NCBI RefSeq assembly: GCF_001429725.1 | Contig: NZ_LMHV01000043.1 | Coordinates: forward strand, 84,938-148,937 | Direction: 5' to 3' | Source: Rhizobium sp. Root708 | GTDB taxonomy: Bacteria > Pseudomonadota > Alphaproteobacteria > Rhizobiales > Rhizobiaceae | DNA: 64,000 nt | Part shown: positions 17,474-25,900 of the stretch, in pieces | Layout: each line of letters starts with the position of its first letter | Numbering within the stretch: the first letter of the stretch is position 1 | The notes under the pieces: generated by a model | The model's database searches: none | What the model saw: the letters and a program-made list of their open reading frames with translations, nothing else | Told to the model about the DNA's origin: nothing | Made by a program: the position numbers and the translations under genes

Positions 17474-18517
17474 ATGAACGACTTCAAAATGACCCGCCGC
17501 CATTTCGGCCTTCTCGCTGCCGGCGTCGCCACAGCCTCCGCAATGCCCTTCGCGGCTCGTGCTGCAGCGGGCGAAACCGCAATCGCTGCGACCTTTCCTG
17601 GCAACTGGGAAGACGGCTATCGCAGCGTTCTGGGCCCGCTTGTCAAGGAAGCCGGCTATGGCCTGACCATCGCTCCGTCGATGGCGCAGGATCAGCTCGC
17701 CAAGGTCATGGCGAGCCCCGGCAACCCGCCTTACGACACGCTGCTGATGTCGCCGGGCCAGATGGCAGTCGCCATCGAGAACGACATCATCCAGAAGATC
17801 GATCCAAGCCGTCTAAAGAACTGGAACATGCTGGATCCTGCCTTCCAGGGGGAATACGGCCCCACCGTGACCATCGAGGTCAACGGCATTGCCTACAATC
17901 CCGACCTCGTGCCGCGCCCGAAGGGCTATCGTGACCTGTTCGAAAACCCGGCCTATAGTGGCCTTGTCTCCTGGACCGGCTTCGGCTCGAACACAGCCGT
18001 TATGGCTTATACGGAGATGGCAAAGATCTTCGGCACCGGCCCTGATGACATGGATGCGGTCTTCAAGCTGTTCAAGGAGCATCCGGATCAACTGAAGGGC
18101 GTCGTCGACAGCACCAACCACCAGATGACCCTGTTCCAGCAGGGCGAGATCGCCGTGTTTATGTGCTCGACCGGCAACGTCGCCCGCCTGAAGTCAATGG
18201 GGCTCAAGGCTGAATATGTCGCCCCGGAAAGCGGCGCGCCGGCAGCCCCTGTCAACATCCACCTGACTAAGGGCGCGAAGAACCTCGACGCCGCTTACGC
18301 CTATATGGATGCCGCCATCTCGAAGGCTGCGCAGGACAAGCTGAAGCTGCCGCCGACCGAGATGTTCCCGACCAACAAGGACGTCGCGCTCACCCCTGAG
18401 ATCGAGGCCTATGTGACGCGCGAGCAGCTTGGCAACATGGTCTATCCGGACTGGGTCGCCATCAACAAGAACCGCGCCGACTGGATCCGCCAGTTCGACG
18501 CTCTCGTCGCAGGCTGA
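17474..18517 (+). CDS. ABC transporter substrate-binding protein with Tat-type signal
   Basis: 347 residues from the ATG at 17474-17476, behind AGAGGTGA. The N-terminus has a twin-arginine motif (MTRRHFGLLAAG, residues 6-17) and a cleavage site near ARA-AAG, so it is probably exported folded by Tat. The body matches polyamine/iron-type binding proteins: YDTLLMSPGQ near residue 87, VNGIAYNPDLVPRPKGYRDL, and MVYPDWVAINKNRADW near the end. It is the periplasmic receptor of the transporter formed with 16314, 18528 and 19348. The ligand cannot be read from sequence; a polyamine, opine or small peptide-like compound would suit the hydrolase downstream. Confidence 0.85.
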   Translation: MNDFKMTRRHFGLLAAGVATASAMPFAARAAAGETAIAATFPGNWEDGYRSVLGPLVKEAGYGLTIAPSMAQDQLAKVMASPGNPPYDTLLMSPGQMAVAIENDIIQKIDPSRLKNWNMLDPAFQGEYGPTVTIEVNGIAYNPDLVPRPKGYRDLFENPAYSGLVSWTGFGSNTAVMAYTEMAKIFGTGPDDMDAVFKLFKEHPDQLKGVVDSTNHQMTLFQQGEIAVFMCSTGNVARLKSMGLKAEYVAPESGAPAAPVNIHLTKGAKNLDAAYAYMDAAISKAAQDKLKLPPTEMFPTNKDVALTPEIEAYVTREQLGNMVYPDWVAINKNRADWIRQFDALVAG

Positions 18518-18527
18518 GGAGAGCACG

Positions 18528-19355
18528 ATGAAGGCGGGCGGTTTTCCATACGTTATCCCGATGCTGTTGCTGTCGGTGGCGTTCTTTGCTACGCCGCTCG
18601 CCGTTCTCGTCGGTTTCAGCTTCACTGGGCCGAACGGGGCCACGCTGGCTAATTATGGCCGATTCTTCGGGGACGCGTTCAATTTCCGCGTCCTCCTCAA
18701 CACGGCACGGCTCGGTCTGCTAACCGTTGCGGCCACCACGCTGCTCGGCGTCCCGATAGCGCTTCTTTACTGGCACAGTGGCAGGACGGCGCGTCAGGTC
18801 ATCATCTTCCTGACGCTCATTCCGATGCTGACCAGCAATGTAGTGCGCACCTTCGCCTGGATCGTCATCCTCGGACGGCAGGGGCCGATCAGTGAATCAC
18901 TGCTCGGGCTCGGACTCATCGGCCGACCTATATCATTGATGTTCACCGAACTAGGTCTCGTCATGGCCATGTGCCAGATCGATCTACCGCTAATCATCCT
19001 GCCTCTCGTCGCCATCCTGTCCCGCACGCCGGTTCAATATACCGAGGCGGCGCAGGTGTCCGGTGCCGGTCCCTGGCGCATCTTCGTCACGGTGCTCATC
19101 CCGCTGATGCTGCCGGGTCTGCTGGCAGGCTGGATCCTGGTCTTTGCCAGCACCAGCAGTTCGTTCGTCACGCAGGCCGTCATCGGCGGTGCGCGCAATG
19201 TCTATGTTCCGCAACTGATCTATCGCGAGGTCGGCACGCTGTTCGACTGGCCGCTGGCATCGGCGATCGCCGTCGTGCTGTTGCTGTCCACCGGTTGCCT
19301 GCTCGTTGCAATGACCATGATTTCCCGTCACAGGAGACTTGTCGGCCATGGCTAA
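18528..19355 (+). CDS. ABC transporter permease, PotB type
   Basis: 275 residues from the ATG at 18528, with GAGGAGA just upstream; the longer frame from 18429 overlaps the binding-protein gene. It has six predicted membrane helices, starting with PYVIPMLLLSVAFFATPLAV, and the coupling loop EAAQVSGAGPWRIFVTVLIP near residue 175. It forms the channel together with the next gene, whose start overlaps its stop by eight bases, indicating coupled translation. Confidence 0.88.
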   Translation: MKAGGFPYVIPMLLLSVAFFATPLAVLVGFSFTGPNGATLANYGRFFGDAFNFRVLLNTARLGLLTVAATTLLGVPIALLYWHSGRTARQVIIFLTLIPMLTSNVVRTFAWIVILGRQGPISESLLGLGLIGRPISLMFTELGLVMAMCQIDLPLIILPLVAILSRTPVQYTEAAQVSGAGPWRIFVTVLIPLMLPGLLAGWILVFASTSSSFVTQAVIGGARNVYVPQLIYREVGTLFDWPLASAIAVVLLLSTGCLLVAMTMISRHRRLVGHG

Positions 19356-20166
19356 CAGACGCGAAAACCCCATCCCAGGCCTGCTCTACAAGTTCTTCGT
19401 CTTCGGTTTCGGGACCTTCGCCGTGATCTATCTTGTGGCGCCGATCGTCATCGCCCTGATGATGTCCTTCACCTCGGGTCAGACTTTGAAATATCCCCCC
19501 GAGGGCTTCTCGCTTCGCTGGTACGAGGCGCTGCTCGATCCCGTTCGCTCGGCGACGGAACATGCGGCTGCCTTCAACTCGCTGAAGATCGCAGGCCTTG
19601 CGGTTCTGGGATCGCTGCTCTTCGCGGTGCCGGCCACCATCGGCATGAGCCGGATGCGCAAGGGCACCGTCGGCGCCATCGAGCCTCTGCTTCTGTCGCC
19701 ACTCGTCCTGCCCAGCCTCGTCTACGGTCTGGCGGCGCTGATCGTCGCCAATTTCATCGGCTTCCAGCCGTCGCTCTGGCTGACCGTTGCCGGCCATGTC
19801 GTGGTCTTCGGCCCGCTGATGTACCGCGCGGCCTCCGTCGTCGCGCAAGGACTCAATCCTTCGCTCGCGGAAGCATCGACCGTCATGGGCGCATCCTGGT
19901 TCACCACGCTTCGCCGTGTGACGCTGCCGCTGCTGATGCCGGGCATTCTCGCCGGCGCGTTTCTCGTCTTCATCCAGTCGCTGGACAATGTCTCGATCTC
20001 GCTTTTCCTTGCGGATGCCGAGACCACGGTCCTGCCGCTCCGGATGTTCGCGCTGATCGAGGAGTCACTCGACGTTCGCGTCGCCGCGATCTCGGGCATC
20101 CTCATCGGCCTCACCCTGATCGTCATGCTCGTCGCAAGGCGCGTTCTCGCGCCGCGGCAGGCCTGA
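19348..20166 (+). CDS. ABC transporter permease, PotC type
   Basis: 272 residues from the ATG at 19348. A TTG at 19339 is possible but sits too close to the GGAG at 19331. Six membrane helices are visible, with the coupling loop EASTVMGASWFTTLRRVTLP near residue 170. It is the second channel subunit of the polyamine/iron-type transporter and overlaps the first permease gene by eight bases. The downstream gene follows after 34 bp. Confidence 0.88.
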   Translation: MANRRENPIPGLLYKFFVFGFGTFAVIYLVAPIVIALMMSFTSGQTLKYPPEGFSLRWYEALLDPVRSATEHAAAFNSLKIAGLAVLGSLLFAVPATIGMSRMRKGTVGAIEPLLLSPLVLPSLVYGLAALIVANFIGFQPSLWLTVAGHVVVFGPLMYRAASVVAQGLNPSLAEASTVMGASWFTTLRRVTLPLLMPGILAGAFLVFIQSLDNVSISLFLADAETTVLPLRMFALIEESLDVRVAAISGILIGLTLIVMLVARRVLAPRQA

Positions 20167-20200
20167 TCAAACTCCAATAATAATCTGGAAGGAAACACCC

Positions 20201-21625
20201 ATGACCCCTAGCGCAACCAAGTCAGGCTCCTATCGCGTCGGTTCACTGCTCGCCGATTTCCAGCCGGACTTCGATTTCGATGCACCTCTGCCGCTGCCGG
20301 TCGAGGAGTTCGAGGATCGCCTGCGCCGCATCCGCCGTCACGCTGTGGAAGCCGGGCACGATGCGCTGATCGTCCACACTGGGGGCGTCGGCTGGTTCCA
20401 TACCTCAAATCACTATCTGCGCTATATCTGCGACTGGATGCGCGAGGGTGTGCTGATTATCCCGACCGACAGCGACAAGCCGTTGACGCTTCTGTCCTTC
20501 TTCACCCAGTCGGTGCTACTGCCACCCGGCGGCGAGCCGGTTCTGGTCGAGGACATCTGGCAGATCGGTCCGATCGGCCGCGAATATGCCGACCGTCCGG
20601 GCGACAGCGTCGTTAAGACGGCGGAGAAATGTGCCGAACTCCTGGCGGGCATGGGGCTCGCCAAGGCCCAGATCGGCCGCATCGGCGATCGGACGTCGCT
20701 GACCTTCTGGGCGGCGCTCGATGAATTGATGCCGAAGACCAAATTCGTCGCCGACAACGCCATTCTCGACCGGATGCAGAAGGTCCGCTCGCCGCGCGAG
20801 ATCACCATGTTCCGCGCCGCAGCCCAGCTCATCAGCATCGCCACGCAGGCGGCCTGTCATGTCGCCAAGCCCGGTGTGACCGACCATGAGATTTACGCCG
20901 CCTTCACGCAGGCGCAGCTCACTTATGGCGGCGAGACCGGCGATGGTTACCAGATTGGCATCAACGAGTTCGGCACCCATTGCGGCAAACCCTACGGCCA
21001 CGTCGTACGGCCGGGCGACCTGATCAATCTATATGTCTCCAACGTGACCTATCGCGGCTACACCGCCCAGACCGCGCGCATGATCGCGGTCGGCGAGATC
21101 ACCAAACGGCAGGAAGAGGTGCTTGATGCCTGCACTGAGGGCGTCAAGCGGGCCGAAAAGCTGATCCGCCCCGGTGCCCTGATGCGTGACGTCAACAACG
21201 CAGCCTTTGAGCCGATGATCGAGCGCGGCATGCTGGCTTCGCTCGAGGCGAGGACTATGCCCTACAACTGGGCGCCGATGGACGACGGCAGCGCCCGCCT
21301 CATCCCGCGCCAATATGTGAAGAACATCGACTGGGAGGCGCAGGGCCGCAAACTCATGCACGTCTACCCGGCAACCCACGGGCCGCATAACCCCAATCTT
21401 GGCCATTCCGTCGGCATGGCGGGTGGTCAGAACAGCTTCAACATCTCCTCGCACAATTACGACCGGATGGAGGAGGGGATGGTCTTCGTGCTCCATACCC
21501 AATGGCTGGAACCGTTGTCGGCCGGGTGCAATGTCGGCGACATGTATGTCGTCACCAAGGATGGCTTCGAGAACCTTTCCCGCCATACCCCGCTTGAAAC
21601 CCACCGCATCGCCGCCGAGGCCTGA
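20201..21625 (+). CDS. Creatinase/Xaa-Pro peptidase-like (M24 fold) hydrolase
   Basis: 474 residues; the ATG at 20201 follows AAGGAAACACCC. The C-terminal 290 residues have the pita-bread M24 fold: a creatinase N-domain comes first, then GVTDHEIYAAFTQAQ, HVVRPGDLINLYVSN, ATHGPHNPNLGHSVGM and MEEGMVFVLHTQW. The usual five metal ligands (two Asp, His, two Glu) are largely absent: the D-x-G..SD strand reads NLYVSN...AQTAR, and the two Glu positions read VLHTQ and CNVGDMY. Only the histidine of GHSVGM remains. That pattern is typical of metal-independent members such as creatinase, which cut C-N bonds in small molecules. It likely acts on the compound brought in by the upstream transporter. Confidence 0.8.
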   Translation: MTPSATKSGSYRVGSLLADFQPDFDFDAPLPLPVEEFEDRLRRIRRHAVEAGHDALIVHTGGVGWFHTSNHYLRYICDWMREGVLIIPTDSDKPLTLLSFFTQSVLLPPGGEPVLVEDIWQIGPIGREYADRPGDSVVKTAEKCAELLAGMGLAKAQIGRIGDRTSLTFWAALDELMPKTKFVADNAILDRMQKVRSPREITMFRAAAQLISIATQAACHVAKPGVTDHEIYAAFTQAQLTYGGETGDGYQIGINEFGTHCGKPYGHVVRPGDLINLYVSNVTYRGYTAQTARMIAVGEITKRQEEVLDACTEGVKRAEKLIRPGALMRDVNNAAFEPMIERGMLASLEARTMPYNWAPMDDGSARLIPRQYVKNIDWEAQGRKLMHVYPATHGPHNPNLGHSVGMAGGQNSFNISSHNYDRMEEGMVFVLHTQWLEPLSAGCNVGDMYVVTKDGFENLSRHTPLETHRIAAEA

Positions 21626-21626
21626 T

Positions 21627-22277
21627 ATGTACGATCATACCCATTTCGACTTCTCCAACCTCAACGAGCGCGAGCGCTACAAGATCCTGATCGGCACCGT
21701 GATCCCGCGGCCGATCGCGCTGGTGACGACCGTCAACAAGGACGGCCAGCCGAACGCCGGCCCCTTCAGCTTTTTCAATGTGCTCACCCACGATCCGGCC
21801 ATCGTCGCCATCGGTGTCGAGAACTACGCCGACATGCGCTTCAAGGATACCGCCCGCAACATCCGGGAGACTGGCGAGTTCACAGTCCACATCTGCGATA
21901 ATGCCCTCGTCGACCAGATGGAGGTCTGCGCCATCAAATTCGGCCCCGAGGTCGACGAGATGGAGGAGGCGGGTCTCGCGACCGTGCCCGGACAGATGGT
22001 CCGCAGCCCGCGAATCCTTGCGGCCCCGGCAGCCTTGGAATGCCGCCGCCACACCACCCTGCAAGTCGGCCCCGCCCGTGAGATCATCCTTGGCGAGGTC
22101 GTCGGCGTCTTCGTCCGCAGCGATGCAATTAATGCGTCAAATCTCCACATCGACCAGCAAATGATGGATGCCGTCGGCCGCATGGGTGGCCACACCTACG
22201 CCCGTACGCGCGACCAGTTCGACATCAAGACGCTGACGCCTCAGGAGTGGGAAGGCCAGAAAGTGGCTGCAGAGTGA
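21627..22277 (+). CDS. Flavin reductase-like (flavoredoxin family) protein
   Basis: 216 residues; the ATG at 21627 lies just after the stop of the preceding gene (21623-21625), so translation is probably coupled. It has the FMN-binding split-barrel signature: IPRPIALVTTVNKDG near residue 25, NAGPFSFFNVLTHDP near 43, and FTVHICDNALVDQ near 88. Family members bind FMN and either reduce flavin for a partner monooxygenase or act alone. No monooxygenase is encoded here. It is the last gene of the transport/hydrolase operon. Confidence 0.85.
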   Translation: MYDHTHFDFSNLNERERYKILIGTVIPRPIALVTTVNKDGQPNAGPFSFFNVLTHDPAIVAIGVENYADMRFKDTARNIRETGEFTVHICDNALVDQMEVCAIKFGPEVDEMEEAGLATVPGQMVRSPRILAAPAALECRRHTTLQVGPAREIILGEVVGVFVRSDAINASNLHIDQQMMDAVGRMGGHTYARTRDQFDIKTLTPQEWEGQKVAAE

Positions 22278-22315
22278 GCGACTGTAAAACAAGGGCGTCC
22301 CTAAATGCCAAACGG

Positions 22316-22327
22316 GTCCCCAGCCAG
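22316..22327. repeat. tRNA-acceptor-like fragment, inverted
   Basis: GGTCCCCAGCCA nearly equals the 3' end of the tRNA-Gln gene (GGTTCCCCAGCCA), in the opposite orientation to that gene. It stands 160 bp before repeat R3, which opens with an inverted acceptor-like sequence. The same pair occurs at 7403 and 7551. The remainder of 22278-22475 shows no gene. Confidence 0.4.
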
Positions 22328-22475
22328 CTTTTGTGCGCCGATAAATGACGTTTTCGACGCTGAGGGATCCCAGAACAGCGGCTCTCTTTTTTGCCGCTAA
22401 CTATCTGTAAAATTATGACATTTTCAGGTGTGTTCCGGGCCAAAAAAGTCGGGTTATGACGGCGGCAAAAACAGC

Positions 22476-22695
22476 GTGCCTGGGGACCTTGGATTCTCAC
22501 ATGATTTCAATGACTTAGTGAAGAAGCCTTGAAATTCCCTCTGTTTTCCTGCCGCGAGCGACCGTGGATGCCACCTTTGTGCCCTGGCTTTGGGCATCAG
22601 TCAACAGGACGGAGCGAGCGGTAATAATTTCCGCTTGCGGACCTCAAGCTTGTGGTCAGGCGGCCATAACGCGCCCGGCAGTTTCGGGCCTTCAA
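22476..22695. repeat. Module-boundary repeat R3 (tRNA-like end plus palindromic core)
   Basis: Third clear copy of the repeat at 7551-7770, closest to that copy. It shares TTGGATTCTCACATGATTTC, GAGCGACCGTGGATGCCACC and GGCTTTGGGCATCAGTCAAC, then the palindrome AGCGGTAATAATTTCCGCT at 22617-22635, then ~60 bp of weaker similarity ending in GGCAG..TTCGGGCC. It separates the metabolic operon from the RecQ-UvrD gene. The following 22696-22974 holds only the upstream region of that gene. Confidence 0.75.
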
Positions 22696-22974
22696 CGCAG
22701 ACTTTGAGGCATGGCGCTTGCCGGACTAAAAGCGGATGTCCACTCAATCCTCTGGTTGAAAGCCAGCCTTCGGAGTCCTCGGCCCTTCGCGTCACCTTTT
22801 GGCATCGAAGTACTGTGTGCCCTGGGCCGCAGGTATAGGGTTACATCATAAAACTGAGTTGGATAGGTGGCCATCCGGCAAAGTTTATGTATGGCACAAG
22901 TTGAAAGTTGACCTTTCGCCAAACGCGCGACCATGATGCTAATTGTTTCATCACGCGAATAAAATCTGTTGCAT

Positions 22975-25900
22975 ATGGCTGAGCCTTTCCAACTCTTTCT
23001 ACAGCGTTGCGTTTCGATCGACCTGGAAGTTGATCCTGCAACCGCAAGCATCTTTGCTTTTGCGGCGGTGCGTGATGATGCTCGTCCCCCGATCTTGGCA
23101 AAAAAACGCAATCTCGTGATAGCCCTCGACCGCCTGGAAGCAGAAGCAACCGGGGGCATGCATCTGCTCGGCCACAACATACTTCGGCATGACTTGCCTC
23201 ATCTGTTCGCGGTGCGGCCTGGGCTGGCGAATGTTCTTCGATCACCGATAGACACTCTATGGCTCAATCCGCTCGCATTTCCGCGCAATCCCTACCACCA
23301 CCTGGTCAAGCATTATCATGACGGGCGTCTGCAAGCGGGTCATGTCAACAATCCTGAACTGGATGCGCGACTGGTGTTTCAGGTGCTGCGCAATCAATTG
23401 GCGGCTTTGACGCAGCAGAACGCCGACCAGCCTGATGCCGTTGCAGCATTTCATTTCCTTGCTACGAGGATGGAGAATTCAGGTGGGTTCGACGTGGCGT
23501 TTCGGGAGGTTCGCGGAGTTCCCGCGCCCGATCCTCTTGCGGCACAAAAGGCGATTTCCGGGCTTCTGGCGAGGCGCGCCTGCGAGAGGCGGCTCGAGCA
23601 GACGCTGAATCGCCTTTCCAACCCGCAGCTTGGTTGGCCGATGGCCTATGCTTTGTCCTGGATATTGGTCGCGGGCGGAGACTCCGTCATGCCGCCCTGG
23701 GTGCGGGCGCAGTTTCGCGAGGCTGCACTGATCGTGCGGCACCTGCGCGACGCTAATTGCAATGGTCCGGATTGCGCCTGGTGTAGCGAGAGGAACGACC
23801 CGGTGCGCGCGCTCTCACGCTGGTTCGGGTTCGATGCTTTCCGCGCCGAGCCAGTAGATGACATGGGACGCCCCCTGCAGGAGCGGATCGTCGATGAGAC
23901 GATGCGCGGGGCAAGTGTTCTCGGCATTCTACCAACCGGCACCGGCAAATCGGTCTGCTATCAGATCCCCGCCCTCTCGAAGTTTGACAAGACCGGCGCG
24001 CTGACGGTGGTGATCTCCCCGCTAGTCGCATTGATGGCCGATCAGGTGCAGGGCATGGCGCGGGCAGGGATATCCTCTGCCGTGACCGTCAATGGCATGC
24101 TTTCGATGCCCGAACGGCAGGATGCACTGGACCGTGTGCGCATGGGAGAGGCCGCAATGCTGCTGATCTCACCCGAGCAGTTGCGGAGCAACTCGGTGCG
24201 ATCTGTCCTGGCACAGCGTGAAATCGGGCTATGGGTGCTGGACGAAGCGCATTGTGTGTCGAAATGGGGACACGATTTCCGGCCTGATTACCGCTATGTC
24301 AGCGGCTTCATCAAGGAAACTTCGGGCGATGAAGCGCCTGCCCAGGTGCTCTGCCTAACCGCCACCGCCAAGCCAGAAGTGGTGCGGGACATCCGAGAGC
24401 ATTTCAAATCAAGGCTTGGACGCGAACTTTTGCTGCTGGACGGTGGCGCAGTGCGCACCAATCTCAGCTTCGAGGTCCGGCCGACGCAGCGCGGCACCAA
24501 GCTGGCGGACATCCTCGATGTGATCGAGACCAAGCTACCACAGGAGGGTGCTTCGGGTGCCGTGGTCTATTGCGCCACCCGCAACGAGACACAGCGCGTC
24601 GCCGAGTTCCTCAAGCAGCAGGGTCTGTCGGCGGAACGGTTCCATGCTGGGCTGACGTCCGAGGAGAAGCGTGACATTCAGGAACGATTTCGCGTCGGCG
24701 AGCTGCGAATTATTGCTGCGACCAATGCCTTCGGCATGGGGATCGACAAGCCCGATATCCGATTGGTGGTCCATGGCGACATTCCCGGCTCACTGGAGAA
24801 CTATCTGCAGGAAGCGGGGCGGGCGGGCCGTGACCGTGCCCATGCCAATTGCGTGCTGCTCTTTACTGAGGAGGATGTCGAGCGCCAGTTCTCGCTTTCG
24901 GCCCGCTCGCGTCTGGCCCGGCACGAAATCGGTGCGATCCTGAAGGCCCTGCGGCGGCTTGACGAGCGGTCGAAAAAGACCGGCACCGTCGTCGCCACCT
25001 CGGGCGAAGTCGTGCGAGCTGAACGCGATCAGGAATTCGAGCGCGACACCAACACCGACGACACCAGGGTGAAGACCGCGGTGTCATGGCTGGAGGAGGC
25101 CACGCTGCTGAGCCGCGAGGAGAACAAGGTTCAGGTCTTCCCCTCATCGCTCAGAATCCGCAACCTGGAAGAAGCCGAGGCGATTCTGGCCAGAGCCGCG
25201 ATCACCGGCACCCGTCGCAAGCAGCTTCTGGATATCACGCGCCACTTGATGAACGCGCCGCCCGATAAGGGCATTTCCACCGACGAGCTGGCCGGGATCA
25301 GCGGTTTGACAGAAGGTATGCTGAACAAGGCGCTGGCCGATCTCGAGGCGCTGGGGATTGCCCGCAATGACGTCGTCGTCACGATATTTGTCCATGTTGC
25401 GGTGGACGGTCATTCGCAGCAGCGCCTGACGCAGGCCGCGCGACTTGAAACGGCGCTCATTGCCCTGATGCGGGAGGCTGCCCCCGATGCAGATGGCGCC
25501 GGAGACATGCCCTTGCATCTGGCTGAAACCTGCCAGGCGCTCCGCAATCAGGGGCACAGCGCAGTGCGGCCCGACATCGTGGAGAAGCTCTTGCGTAGCA
25601 TGGGCCGCGACGGGCGCGATCAGGATGGTGGTAAGGGAAATCTGCGGCTCCGCAAGGCTTCGCGCAACACGTTGACGGTCACGCTGCAACGGTCTTGGCA
25701 GGCGTTGGAACAGACAGCAATCCTGCGGCAGCAGGGGGCAGAACGATTGCTAGGGCACCTTCTGGGCAAGTTGCCGAAGGGTAGCCGCGGCAAGGACATC
25801 CAGGTCGAGACCACGATGGGTGACCTGCTCGCCACCCTGACAGGAGACGCGCTGCTGCGCGGCAGCGGCATTCAGGACATGACAAGACTGATGGAGCGCG

